Origin: Bacteroidota bacterium | GTDB taxonomy: Bacteria > Bacteroidota > Bacteroidia > Bacteroidales > JAADJA01 | DNA length: 64,000 nt | NCBI GenBank assembly: GCA_020444515.1 | Contig: JAHLKX010000001.1 | Span: 744,001-808,000 of the forward strand | Direction: 5' to 3' | Shown here: positions 1 through 9,108 of the stretch, one piece after another | Numbering within the stretch: position 1 is the stretch's first letter | Layout of the letters: each line of letters starts with the position of its first letter | Position numbers and translations under genes: made by a program | The notes under the pieces: model-generated | The model's input: only the letters and a program-made list of their open reading frames with translations | The model's database searches: none | What the model was told of the DNA's origin: nothing

Positions 1-542
1 ATGTGGCCATTGCTGCTCAAAAATATGTAAATGAAGGGAAAAAAGTTTTTATCATCGATTTTGATGCACATCATGGAAATGGTACCCAGGATATATTTTA
101 TGCTTCTGATCAGGTCTTTTATGCCTCCATCCATCAGTCTTTTTCATGGCCAAATACCGGAAGTCCCTTAGAAACAGGCGTTGGTCCTGGTGTTGGATAC
201 AACCTCAATTTTCAACTGATGCTGGGTTGTGGTGACAAAGCATTTCTGGAGGCTTTGGATAAAATCATCGAAACTGCCCAGACTTTTAAACCCGACATCG
301 TGGGCGTAAGTGCAGGGTTTGATGCTTATTATAAGGATAAAATGATGAACCTGGATGTCAGTCTGCGGGCCTTCTATGAAAGTGGATTCAGACTGGGAAG
401 GGCCTTTAAGAATATATTTGCCGTGTTGGAAGGCGGCTACCATGAAGATATTTTTCACTGCGTTCGAGACTTTGCAGATGGTGTCGAAGTTGGATCAAGA
501 CCCGTCAAAAATCGGTTTAACCACGATATGTCTATTGGATAA
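1..542 (+). CDS. HDAC-like deacetylase (histone deacetylase/AcuC family), 3' part only
   Basis: The reading frame is open to the window edge, so the N-terminus is missing. The visible part has the family's zinc-site motifs: DAHHGNGTQ (metal-ligand Asp and His), then GVSAGFDAY with the second metal-ligand Asp, and LEGGYH near the end, where the Tyr corresponds to the catalytic tyrosine. Family members remove acetyl or other acyl groups from lysines or polyamines; the substrate here cannot be told from sequence. The GTG at position 3 is probably internal. The gene converges on ettA, with 24 bases between the two stops. Confidence 0.85.
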   Translation, partial: VAIAAQKYVNEGKKVFIIDFDAHHGNGTQDIFYASDQVFYASIHQSFSWPNTGSPLETGVGPGVGYNLNFQLMLGCGDKAFLEALDKIIETAQTFKPDIVGVSAGFDAYYKDKMMNLDVSLRAFYESGFRLGRAFKNIFAVLEGGYHEDIFHCVRDFADGVEVGSRPVKNRFNHDMSIG

Positions 543-566
543 ACCCAACAAGATCAGCAACAAACT

Positions 567-2252
567 TTACTTTGAAAGTTTCTTATAGCGAATACGATGA
601 GGCTGTGCATCACCCAATCGCTTTTTCTTGTGCTCTTCGTATTCAGAATAACCTCCCTGAAAAAAGTATACCTGAGAATTGCCTTCAAATGCAAGAATAT
701 GGGTGGCTATCCTGTCAAGAAACCAACGGTCATGAGAAATTACCACCGCACAACCGGCAAAATTTTCTAATCCTTCTTCAAGTGCCCGGAGCGTATTTAC
801 ATCTATATCGTTGGTTGGCTCATCCAATAAAAGCACATTGGCACCCGACTTTAAGGTAAGTGCAAGATGCAAACGATTGCGCTCTCCACCCGACAAAACA
901 CCACATTTTTTCTCCTGATCAGCTCCACTAAAATTGAATCGAGCGACATAGGCTCTGGCATTGAGGAGACGCCCACCTACCATTACTTCTTCCTGCCCAC
1001 CGGATATCACTTGATATACCGTTTTTTCAGGATCAATGGATTGATGGGCCTGATCAGCATACCCAATGACCACTGTTTCTCCAATCTCAAATGTACCCGT
1101 ATCGACCTGTTCTGTTCCCATGATCAATCTAAATAGCGTGGTTTTCCCGGCACCATTGGGACCAATCACACCTACAATTCCATTGGGTGGAAGCACAAAC
1201 TCCAGGTTTTCAAAAAGTAGTTTTTCACCAAAGGCTTTGGCAACAAGATGGGCTTCTATTACTTTATTTCCTAATCGCGGGCCATTGGGAATGAAAATCT
1301 CCAGCTTTTCTTCCTTTTGTTTTACATCCTCATTCAGCAACTTCTCATAAGCGCCAAGTCTGGCTTTGGATTTAGCATGCCGGGCTTTCGGACTCATCCT
1401 GACCCATTCCAACTCCCGTTCCAGGGTTTTACGTCGCCTGGAATAGCCCTTTTCTTCCATCTCAAGTCGCTTCTGCTTTTGCTCAAGCCATCCGGTATAA
1501 TTGCCTTTCCAGGGGATACCCTCTCCCCTGTCAAGTTCAAGGATCCAACCGGCCACATTGTCAAGAAAATAACGATCGTGCGTAATGCAGATCACCGTAC
1601 CTTTGTATTGTTGAAGGTGTTGCTCAAGCCAATCGACCGATTCAGCATCAAGATGGTTGGTTGGTTCATCAAGCAGAAGGATGTCGGGCTCCTGCAACAA
1701 TAAACGACAAAGAGCTACTCGTCTTCTTTCACCTCCTGACAATACCTTAACCATGGTATTACCTTCCGGGCAGCGCAGGGCATCCATGGCTCGTTCCAGC
1801 CGGTTATTCAGATTCCATGCATCGGTTGCATCAATTTGTTCCTGCAAAGCAGCCTGCCGATCCATCAATTTTTGTAATTTATCTGGATCACCATAATAAT
1901 CCGGATCACCAAATTTCTGATTGATGGTTTCATATTCATTTAATATATTCACTACATCCTGCGCTCCCTCTTCCACAATTTGCAAAACCGTTTTTGTTTC
2001 ATCCAGAACAGGTTCCTGCGCAAGATGACCGACTGAGTAACCGGGGGCAAATGAAAGATCACCCTGAAACTCCGTCTCAATGCCGGCAATGATCTTTAAT
2101 AAAGTTGATTTACCGGAACCATTCAACCCGATGATGCCTATTTTCGCACCCAGGAAAAAAGACAGGGATATATCTTTGATAACTTTTCTGCTGGGGGGAT
2201 AAGTCTTGCTTACCTTATACATCGAAAAGATGATCTGTTTGTCATCTGCCAT
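567..2252 (-). CDS. ettA: Energy-dependent translational throttle protein EttA (ABC-F ATPase)
   Basis: This is a 561-residue protein with two ABC ATPase domains and no membrane segment, close to the ~555 residues usual for EttA. The first Walker A (GLNGSGKST) is at residues 42-50, with signature LSGGERRR and a following LLLDEPTNHLD Walker B. The second domain has GPNGAGKTT, LSGGERNR and LLLDEPTNDID. Between the domains is a charged helical linker (WLEQKQKRLEMEEKGYSRRR) typical of ABC-F proteins. EttA binds the ribosomal E site and gates the first elongation step according to the ATP/ADP ratio. N-terminal similarity to E. coli EttA (SLSFF-GAKIG-GLNG) separates it from Uup and YheS. It is transcribed away from the PepSY lipoprotein gene. 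Confidence 0.93.
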   Translation of the reverse strand: MADDKQIIFSMYKVSKTYPPSRKVIKDISLSFFLGAKIGIIGLNGSGKSTLLKIIAGIETEFQGDLSFAPGYSVGHLAQEPVLDETKTVLQIVEEGAQDVVNILNEYETINQKFGDPDYYGDPDKLQKLMDRQAALQEQIDATDAWNLNNRLERAMDALRCPEGNTMVKVLSGGERRRVALCRLLLQEPDILLLDEPTNHLDAESVDWLEQHLQQYKGTVICITHDRYFLDNVAGWILELDRGEGIPWKGNYTGWLEQKQKRLEMEEKGYSRRRKTLERELEWVRMSPKARHAKSKARLGAYEKLLNEDVKQKEEKLEIFIPNGPRLGNKVIEAHLVAKAFGEKLLFENLEFVLPPNGIVGVIGPNGAGKTTLFRLIMGTEQVDTGTFEIGETVVIGYADQAHQSIDPEKTVYQVISGGQEEVMVGGRLLNARAYVARFNFSGADQEKKCGVLSGGERNRLHLALTLKSGANVLLLDEPTNDIDVNTLRALEEGLENFAGCAVVISHDRWFLDRIATHILAFEGNSQVYFFQGGYSEYEEHKKKRLGDAQPHRIRYKKLSK

Positions 2253-2317
2253 AAAAGTGTGATTTTTAAACCGGTGTCAAAATTCGGAAATTTTAGAGTG
2301 AACACCACAATTCCATT

Positions 2318-2325
2318 CAAATTTA
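2318..2325 (-). promoter_or_regulatory. Candidate -7 box for ettA
   Basis: Read on the minus strand this is TAAATTTG, a match to the Bacteroidota TAnnTTTG element, about 65 bases before the ettA ATG. No convincing -33 TTTG partner is visible. Confidence 0.4.
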
Positions 2326-2414
2326 TCTTTTTTAAAGATCCTGAAGGGTTGCCAGAAGCCTGGTCTTAACAATGAAAACAGATAAACATTCAGGTTTAAT
2401 ACAGATTTTAGATG

Positions 2415-2422
2415 TAATTTTG
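2415..2422 (+). promoter_or_regulatory. -7 box for the PepSY lipoprotein gene
   Basis: TAATTTTG matches TAnnTTTG and lies 16 bases before the ATG, giving a very short leader. The upstream half is only a weak GGTTTA at about 2394. Confidence 0.55.
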
Positions 2423-2438
2423 TACTAAAATATAAGCT

Positions 2439-3152
2439 ATGAAATCACAATCCCTTTCATTTTTATTGTTTGCCCTTGCTGGAGTATTCCTGTTAGGATG
2501 CAAATCCAATACGGCCGTTGATGAGGAAATCGGCGATATCCCTGCTGTTGTAAAAAATAATTTCCAAAGCCAGTATACCAAAAGTACCGAAGTGGAATGG
2601 GAGGCTGAAGGGGATTATTATGAAGCTGAATTTTTGGAAAATGGCAAAGAAATGTCGGCGGTATATGATACCCAGGGAAATCTCATCGAAACAGAAACTG
2701 AAATTGAAATGGATGCTTTACCAGCAGATATTTTCACCTATATCAGTGAAACCCATCCCAACGCCGAATTAGAAGAAGCAGAATCCATCGAAAATCAGGA
2801 AGGTAATTTCTATGAAGTGATGATCGAAGATGAAAATGACTCTGAAATTGAATTGTTGTTCGACCCGGATGGAATGCTGATAAGCTCAACAATAGAAGAA
2901 GATAATTTGGAAACAGAGGATGAAGAAATGGAAGAACAGGAAACTAACATTGAAATTTCTGCATTACCGGAATCTATCGCCATATACATAGCCGACAATT
3001 ACGCGGGATTTACCATTCAGGAAGCTGAACTGGAAGAAACGGGAGAAGGTACTTTTTATGATATTGAATTGAAAAACGAAGACGGAAATACAATCGAACT
3101 GGTCTTCGACCAAATGGGAAATTTCCTGGAGATTGAAGAAGATGATGATTAA
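2439..3152 (+). CDS. Acidic lipoprotein with three PepSY-like repeats
   Basis: The 237-residue product has a lipoprotein signal (LLFALAGVFLLGC, lipobox Cys at about 21). It is otherwise dominated by Glu and Asp. Three repeats of about 60 residues are visible, each beginning with a short helix (IPAVVKNNF, ALPADIFTYI, ALPESIAIYI). Each then runs through an E-A-E segment, a FY-x-(V/I/E) strand, and a D-x-x-G-x-(L/F) hairpin (DTQGNLIE, DPDGMLIS, DQMGNFLE). This fits the PepSY-like / beta-lactamase-inhibitor-like fold common in Bacteroidota envelope proteins. The role is unknown; the high negative charge might suit cation binding, which is inference. A strong terminator follows. Confidence 0.75.
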   Translation: MKSQSLSFLLFALAGVFLLGCKSNTAVDEEIGDIPAVVKNNFQSQYTKSTEVEWEAEGDYYEAEFLENGKEMSAVYDTQGNLIETETEIEMDALPADIFTYISETHPNAELEEAESIENQEGNFYEVMIEDENDSEIELLFDPDGMLISSTIEEDNLETEDEEMEEQETNIEISALPESIAIYIADNYAGFTIQEAELEETGEGTFYDIELKNEDGNTIELVFDQMGNFLEIEEDDD

Positions 3153-3188
3153 TTAATAATGTCGTTCTCGAAATTCACTGAATCATAT

Positions 3189-3216
3189 AAAAAACCCCCC
3201 AGCCGGGGGTTTTTTA
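3189..3216. terminator. Bidirectional intrinsic terminator between the PepSY lipoprotein and pruA
   Basis: A hairpin of five C/G pairs around the loop CAGCC/AGCC, flanked by A6 on the left and T6 on the right, so it can work for both converging genes. Confidence 0.85.
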
Positions 3217-3225
3217 TGTATTTTA

Positions 3226-4857
3226 CTATTCTTCCTCCATAAAACGATACCGATAATCAGTCGGGGGAATGAAATTCTCTTTGATGGTCCGTGGTGAAAC
3301 CCAACGGAGCAAATTGAGATAGGATCCTGACTTATCATTGGTACCGGATGCACGCGCACCCCCAAAAGGTTGCTGCCCAACAACGGCACCGGTTGGCTTA
3401 TCATTGATGTAAAAATTGCCAGCAGCATTGGCCAGTTTATGAAATGCGGTCTCGACAGCCCAGCGATCCTGTGCGAATATCGCACCTGTAAGTGCATATG
3501 GAGAAGTGCTATCTACCAGTTCCAGTGTCTCCTCATACTGGTCGGCTTCATAAACAAAAATGGTTAAAACCGGTCCGAAGATTTCCTCTTGCATCGATTG
3601 ATATAGTGGATCAGTAGTAAGTATAACAGTAGGCTCAATAAAATATCCCACTGTTTTATCATAATTTCCACCGGCAATTATTTCACAAGTGGCATCTTTT
3701 TTAGCATGATCAATATAGGAGGTTATCTTCTCAAAAGCTACCTCATCGATGACAGCATTGATAAAATTGCGAAAATCTTCCGGTCCACCCATTTTAAAGG
3801 ATTTAAGATCCTTGACAAGCAATTCTTTAACTTCCGGCCAAAGATTATCAGGTATATAGGCCCTTGATGCCGCAGAGCACTTTTGACCCTGGTATTCAAA
3901 AGCTCCCCTTGATAGCGCTGTAGCTACCTGAGCTGCTTTAGCCGAACGATGAACCATCACAAAGTCTTTCCCACCTGTTTCTCCTACGATCTTTGGATAA
4001 GTATTATGCACGGCCACATTATCTCCGATGGCTTTCCAAATCTTTTTGAACACCTCAGTAGAACCGGTAAAATGAACCCCAACAAAATCGGGATGCATGG
4101 CCATCACTTTGCCCCCAACAGGACCATTGACAAAAATCAGGTTGATCACTCCATCAGGGAGGCCAGCCTCTTTGAAAATCTCCATTAAGATTGCAGCAGA
4201 ATAAATCTGGGTTTCAGCTGGTTTCCATACCACCACATTACCCATAAGGGCTGGGGCAGCTGGCAGGTTACCGGCAATGGAAGTAAAATTAAAAGGTGTA
4301 ATGGCATAAACAAATCCTTCCAGTGGCCGCTGTTCAACCCTGTTCCAGACTCCTTTGGATGAGACAGGTTGCTGATTGTATATGTCAGACATAAACTCAA
4401 CATTGAACCTGAAAAAGTCAGCCATTTCACATGCAGCATCTATCTCAGCCTGATAAACATTTTTGGATTGTCCCAGCATGGTAGCCGCATTGATTCTGGC
4501 ACGATAAGGACCTGAAACCAGGTCAGCTGCTTTGAGGAAAACAGCTGCTCGCTGATCCCATGGCAGTTCCTGCCAATCTTTGCGCGCCTCCAGGGCTGCA
4601 TTGATAGCAGCATGCACATGATCAGCAGTACCATAATAGTAGTGCCCCAACAAATGCTGATGATCATGCGGGGGATGTATTTCACGTTTATCTTCCGTTC
4701 GTATTTCCTGACCACCAATAAACATGGGAATATCGGCCATTTCTGACCGCATTTTATGGATCATGGTTTTCAATTCTTTCCTTTCCGGCGAACCCGGTGC
4801 ATAATCTTTGACCGGTTCATTATAAGCTTTGGGTACATGATAAAGACCTCTTGACAT
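3226..4857 (-). CDS. pruA: L-glutamate gamma-semialdehyde dehydrogenase (1-pyrroline-5-carboxylate dehydrogenase)
   Basis: This 543-residue aldehyde dehydrogenase matches the free-standing P5C dehydrogenases (about 540 residues) rather than bifunctional PutA. The general base is Glu293 in VGETGGKD and the catalytic cysteine is Cys327 in QGQKCSAASR. The cofactor-binding TPFNFTSIAGN segment is at 187-197, and PFGGARASGT near the C-terminus is typical of PruA. It oxidises glutamate semialdehyde to glutamate with NAD+ in proline and ornithine catabolism. No proline dehydrogenase is adjacent. It is transcribed divergently from the KamA-like gene. No frameshift or missing motif is seen. Confidence 0.95.
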   Translation of the reverse strand: MSRGLYHVPKAYNEPVKDYAPGSPERKELKTMIHKMRSEMADIPMFIGGQEIRTEDKREIHPPHDHQHLLGHYYYGTADHVHAAINAALEARKDWQELPWDQRAAVFLKAADLVSGPYRARINAATMLGQSKNVYQAEIDAACEMADFFRFNVEFMSDIYNQQPVSSKGVWNRVEQRPLEGFVYAITPFNFTSIAGNLPAAPALMGNVVVWKPAETQIYSAAILMEIFKEAGLPDGVINLIFVNGPVGGKVMAMHPDFVGVHFTGSTEVFKKIWKAIGDNVAVHNTYPKIVGETGGKDFVMVHRSAKAAQVATALSRGAFEYQGQKCSAASRAYIPDNLWPEVKELLVKDLKSFKMGGPEDFRNFINAVIDEVAFEKITSYIDHAKKDATCEIIAGGNYDKTVGYFIEPTVILTTDPLYQSMQEEIFGPVLTIFVYEADQYEETLELVDSTSPYALTGAIFAQDRWAVETAFHKLANAAGNFYINDKPTGAVVGQQPFGGARASGTNDKSGSYLNLLRWVSPRTIKENFIPPTDYRYRFMEEE

Positions 4858-4975
4858 CTTTTTTTTGATTATATGAATACCTATAAATGACTAATTACCA
4901 AAGCTGAACAAAGCAATGTCGTTTTGGTTCAACCACTCATCGGTTTAATGTTACAATATTTTAACCTTAAATGTG

Positions 4976-5006
4976 TTGAATATTAAGAAATTTTAGTATA
5001 TTTTTG
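4976..5006 (+). promoter_or_regulatory. Promoter of the KamA-like gene
   Basis: TTG at 4976-4978 and TATTTTTG at 4999-5006 are 20 bases apart and fit the TTG / TAnnTTTG Bacteroidota pattern. The leader to the ATG is about 65 bases. Confidence 0.6.
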
Positions 5007-5080
5007 TCCTCCCCCCGTAGGTAAATTGGTATTTTTTTCGTATCTTATAGCGAAAATCATAAACTTTTAAATGATGGATT

Positions 5081-7300
5081 ATGTATCGAGATATTAGCAA
5101 TAGCCCGACTAAACGAAGTATCACTTTTCGGGTCTCTCAGTTGGAAATTTCCGATGAATCCCGGATCATTATTGATAAGATCCTGGACGAAAATGAAATC
5201 CTGAAAGAGATCCTCCTTACCTGTGATCATTTTGATGAAGTCAAGATCCAAATCAGGGAATGGGTAAATGAATATCTGAATGATCATCCTCATGCACTGG
5301 ATTACTACAATGGCGATAAAATGGGTCGTGCAAGTTTTAACCAGCTTACCTGGCAGGATTTTGCAGCCATTCGAATACTGGATTATATTGATCATGATGG
5401 TCAGGAGTACGAAGATCTGAATCTTAATGGTAAAGTGATTATTAACAGTCCTTTTCGCACCTTATGGCTTGCTGCACGAGAGGACAAAGGAGGTGGCACC
5501 AGCGATTTCTTCAGAGATATGCTACACCTTTTTCGGCAGTTCAGCGGTCGCAAAAAGAGATATATACCGGATGCTGAGCAGGTGAAAAAATGGATGGATG
5601 CTCACCCATCAGGTCTTGATCCAGACGTGATTGAGCAGCGAAAAAAGAATCGCGACCGGATCATCCGGCTCTTTATTAAAAAAATAGATGCAGGAGATAT
5701 TGAAAGACGCCGGTTCCGATTCGAACCTGGAATGACTTACTGGCAAAAATACAAGCAAGTACTGGAGTGGTGGAACGACCGGATCTTTCACCTTCAGTTT
5801 GCCGCACGCACACCCGAGCGCCTCAATCGCATGCTCGGGCGATCCCTGGATGAAGATACGATGAATACTTTGCTGCAGGCCCAGGACTCAGGCATTCCAT
5901 TTTTCGTTAATCCCTATTATCTCTCTTTGCTAAATGTGGATGAAAATGAAAAACTTGAAAACACGGATCAAGCCATCCGTGATTATGTATTGGTCAGCAA
6001 AGAACTGGTCAATGAATTTGGGAAAATAGTCGCATGGGAAAAAGAGGATATTGTAGAACCGGGTAAACCCAATGCTGCTGGCTGGATCCTTCCTCATCGA
6101 CGCAATATTCACCGACGTTATCCCGAAGTCGCTATCTTGATCCCGGATACGACCGGTCGCGCTTGCGGTGGTTTATGTGTCTCCTGTCAGCGAATGTATG
6201 ATTTTCAGGACGGGCATCTCAATTTTGATCTGGAGGAACTGAAACCAGTTGAAACCTGGTGGGAAAGATTGCCAAAGCTACTCACCTACTTTGAAAAAGA
6301 TGCACAACTGAGGGATATACTCATTACCGGTGGCGATGCCCTGATGAGTTCCGATGCTTCACTTAAACGCATCCTCGATGAAGTTTATAATATGGCAAGC
6401 AAGAAAAAAGCAACCAATAAATTAAGACCGGATGGAAATAAACTTGCCGAAATGCAACGGATACGACTGGGCACCCGTCTACCCGTTTATTTGCCCCAAC
6501 GTATTACGGATTCCCTGGTTGAAATTCTGGCAGAATTCAAAGATAAAGCCAGTAAAATAGGGTTCCGGCAATTTGTGATTCAAACACACTTTGAGTCTGC
6601 CATGGAAGTTACACCAGAAGCTGCCAGGGGCGTTCGTAAACTGATCTCTGCTGGATGGACCATCACCAATCAGCTCGTATTTACAGCAGCTGCTTCTCGT
6701 CGCGGGCATACTGCTAAACTTCGGAAAGTGCTCAATGACATTGGTGTTCTCACTTATTATACGTTTACAGTGAAAGGCTATAGAGAAAATGCCCATAATT
6801 TCGCTAACAACGCAAGAGCCGTTCAGGAACAATTAGAGGAAAAATATGTCGGTCAGGTACCGGAGCAATATTATGAGCTCATCAAGGAATTCCCACAACA
6901 TGCTGAAGAAATGGTAGTTAACATCGAGAGCTTACGGCGCATTTGCAATATACCATTTCTTGCTACCGATCGAAATGTCATGAATCTACCCGGCGTTGGT
7001 AAAAGCCTTTCTTTTAGAACCATCGGCATTACACATGATGGCCGGCGCATTCTCAAGTTTGAACATGATCACACGCGTGCCCACAGCCCCATCATCAATA
7101 CCATGGGTAAAGTAGTGATTATTGAATCCAAATCAATCGCCAGCTACCTGAGGCAACTGGAGGAAATGGGAGAAGACCCCATGGATTACGCCAATGTTTG
7201 GGGTTATAGCATCGGTGAAACGGAATCCCGTATGCCCATTTACAAATACCCAGAGCAACCTGTCAGCATAACAGAAGAGATTTCAAACTTGGAGGTATAG
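5081..7300 (+). CDS. KamA-family radical SAM, PLP-dependent aminomutase-like protein with long N-terminal extension
   Basis: The 739-residue protein has the radical SAM cluster motif C362-x3-C366-x2-C369 (CGGLCVSC), the downstream GGDAL motif, and Lys641 in LPGVGKS. This lysine lies where lysine 2,3-aminomutase carries its PLP-binding lysine. These three features place it in the KamA family, whose members move an amino group between the alpha and beta carbons of an amino acid. Standard KamA proteins are about 400-470 residues with the cluster near residue 130. Here about 230 extra residues precede it and show no domain I recognise. The substrate is not assignable, since the lysine-specific Asp contacts could not be verified. 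It is a single gene with its own promoter, divergent from pruA. Confidence 0.8.
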   Translation: MYRDISNSPTKRSITFRVSQLEISDESRIIIDKILDENEILKEILLTCDHFDEVKIQIREWVNEYLNDHPHALDYYNGDKMGRASFNQLTWQDFAAIRILDYIDHDGQEYEDLNLNGKVIINSPFRTLWLAAREDKGGGTSDFFRDMLHLFRQFSGRKKRYIPDAEQVKKWMDAHPSGLDPDVIEQRKKNRDRIIRLFIKKIDAGDIERRRFRFEPGMTYWQKYKQVLEWWNDRIFHLQFAARTPERLNRMLGRSLDEDTMNTLLQAQDSGIPFFVNPYYLSLLNVDENEKLENTDQAIRDYVLVSKELVNEFGKIVAWEKEDIVEPGKPNAAGWILPHRRNIHRRYPEVAILIPDTTGRACGGLCVSCQRMYDFQDGHLNFDLEELKPVETWWERLPKLLTYFEKDAQLRDILITGGDALMSSDASLKRILDEVYNMASKKKATNKLRPDGNKLAEMQRIRLGTRLPVYLPQRITDSLVEILAEFKDKASKIGFRQFVIQTHFESAMEVTPEAARGVRKLISAGWTITNQLVFTAAASRRGHTAKLRKVLNDIGVLTYYTFTVKGYRENAHNFANNARAVQEQLEEKYVGQVPEQYYELIKEFPQHAEEMVVNIESLRRICNIPFLATDRNVMNLPGVGKSLSFRTIGITHDGRRILKFEHDHTRAHSPIINTMGKVVIIESKSIASYLRQLEEMGEDPMDYANVWGYSIGETESRMPIYKYPEQPVSITEEISNLEV

Positions 7301-7378
7301 ACCAATTGACTGCAATTCAATTTTGGCTGTAATTAAAAGGTTTCTGTATTTTTACACCTATGCACGAATAGATACCTT

Positions 7379-8542
7379 ATGAGATCCAAAAAAAAACGCA
7401 CTGTGTGGACAGTTCTGATTATCATTCTGCTAATTGTAGCATCGTTGTTTTTGCCAAAATATGTTTGGCGCTACTTTTATTGGAATTTTGCCGACATCAA
7501 TGATCATAAAAAATTTCCCAGGCTTGAGGTTGCCAATGATCCAGCTCACATTACCCAACTGAAAATTGCATCTTCAAATTTTCAATTTTCTGTTCCAGAA
7601 TCTTTCACCACCAAAAAAGAATATGAAAAATTTGAGGATTTTCTTCTTTTAAATGATGCAGTAGCATTTCTTGTTCTTAAAAATGATAGCATTATCTATG
7701 AAAACTATTTTGAAAACTTTTCCAAAACATCCATCATTCCATCCTTTAGTGTGTCCAAAGCATTTGTTTCGGCACTTGTTGGTATAGCCATTGATGAGGG
7801 ATATATATATAGCACAAATCAATCCATCACATTTTTCCTCAAAGAACTGAATAAAGAATTTGACAACATCACCATCGAAGATTTGCTAAATATGCGCTCG
7901 GGTATTCAATTTGAAGAAGGTTATTCCAATCCTTTTGCTGAGATGCCGAAATACTATTATGGAACCAATCTGTTACACTACATCAAAAAACTCAAGATAG
8001 AAGAGGAACCAGATCTTCATTATAACTACATCAGCGTCAACACTCTATTAGTGGGTCAGATTGTTGAAAGAGCAACCAATACGAAACTGAGTAAATACCT
8101 GGAGCAGAAAATATGGAAACCGATGGGTATGGAATCAAGTGCTTCGTGGAGTATTGACAGTAAAAAAGATAAAACCGTTAAAGCATTTTGTTGTATCAAC
8201 GCTGTTGCACGTGATTTTGCAAGGTTTGGATTACTTTATCTCAACGATGGCAAATGGAATGGGAAACAAATCGTTCCGGCAGAATGGGTAAAAAGATCAA
8301 CCCGGATTATCAATGATTCCCGCGATTCTCAAGGTTATCCCTATACCTATCAGTGGCGTGTGATTGAGAATGGTGCTTTCTTCGCCAAAGGAATTCTCGG
8401 TCAGTATATTTTAGTATTTCCTGCAAAAGACCTCGTATTTGTGAGATTGGGGAAATCAGTAGCTGATATCGACTGGGCAGATTTATTTGTAAAGCTTTCT
8501 GAACAAATTCCTCAGGAGCAAAGCGTGCTTTTGGGAGAATAA
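7379..8542 (+). CDS. Membrane-anchored serine hydrolase of the class C beta-lactamase fold
   Basis: This 387-residue protein has one N-terminal membrane segment (about residues 8-26) after a Lys/Arg-rich start. A beta-lactamase-family domain follows. The nucleophile motif S124-V-S-K127 lies in PSFSVSKAFVSA, and YNYISVN supplies the Tyr of the second motif. This pattern is closer to the 6-aminohexanoate-dimer hydrolase/esterase branch than to true AmpC. It likely acts in the periplasm on an ester or amide; antibiotic resistance should not be assumed. A near-consensus -7 sequence (TATTTTTA) lies about 25 bases upstream. Confidence 0.8.
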   Translation: MRSKKKRTVWTVLIIILLIVASLFLPKYVWRYFYWNFADINDHKKFPRLEVANDPAHITQLKIASSNFQFSVPESFTTKKEYEKFEDFLLLNDAVAFLVLKNDSIIYENYFENFSKTSIIPSFSVSKAFVSALVGIAIDEGYIYSTNQSITFFLKELNKEFDNITIEDLLNMRSGIQFEEGYSNPFAEMPKYYYGTNLLHYIKKLKIEEEPDLHYNYISVNTLLVGQIVERATNTKLSKYLEQKIWKPMGMESSASWSIDSKKDKTVKAFCCINAVARDFARFGLLYLNDGKWNGKQIVPAEWVKRSTRIINDSRDSQGYPYTYQWRVIENGAFFAKGILGQYILVFPAKDLVFVRLGKSVADIDWADLFVKLSEQIPQEQSVLLGE

Positions 8543-8590
8543 AATAAAAAGGATACCAACTCGCTTGAATCTTCTTTGAGAAATCCGCTT

Positions 8591-9085
8591 TTATTCCTTA
8601 AAAAACTTTCCAAATTCAGGATAATAAAGCTTTTCGCGGGCAACCTCTTCAGGAAATATAAAATACTTAACGGTCCCCTCGCAACAAACTTCACCTTCCC
8701 TGTTCATGAGCTGGGTTTTCACAAATGCAATTCGCTTATTTACCTTTTCGATATAAGCTTTTAATAACACAGGGCCTTTATCAACATAGACCGGTTTGCG
8801 ATACCGTAGATCAATATTGGCTGTTACTCCTGCTGTTCTGAGTTTTACCTGCACAGCCCAGCTGGCAATTTCATCCAGTAAGGTCGCCTGGATTCCTCCA
8901 TGCAGTATATTTTTGTAACCTGCGAAGTTGGGATTTGGAACCCAATCCGCTTTTACAAAATCCGCTTCCTCATAAAACTGCAGTTGAAGTCCAAACATAT
9001 TATTTGGCGAACAACCGAAACAATTGTATCCATCAAGGCTTGTATATGGGTTTCGAATTTTCTTTCGTGCTGGATGTTCTGACAT
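8591..9085 (-). CDS. PaaI-type hotdog thioesterase
   Basis: The product is 164 residues with the hotdog motif HGGIQATLLDE, which holds the catalytic Asp/Glu region of PaaI/YbgC-like acyl-CoA thioesterases. The N-terminal NCFGCSPNN resembles the conserved N-terminus of the hotdog-fold 4HBT group. It would hydrolyse acyl-CoA or aryl-CoA esters in the cytoplasm. It lies 23 bases after the MORN gene on the same strand and may be co-transcribed with it. No frameshift is seen. Confidence 0.85.
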   Translation of the reverse strand: MSEHPARKKIRNPYTSLDGYNCFGCSPNNMFGLQLQFYEEADFVKADWVPNPNFAGYKNILHGGIQATLLDEIASWAVQVKLRTAGVTANIDLRYRKPVYVDKGPVLLKAYIEKVNKRIAFVKTQLMNREGEVCCEGTVKYFIFPEEVAREKLYYPEFGKFFKE

Positions 9086-9108
9086 GTTACTCTCTTGGAT
9101 TCTTTCTT

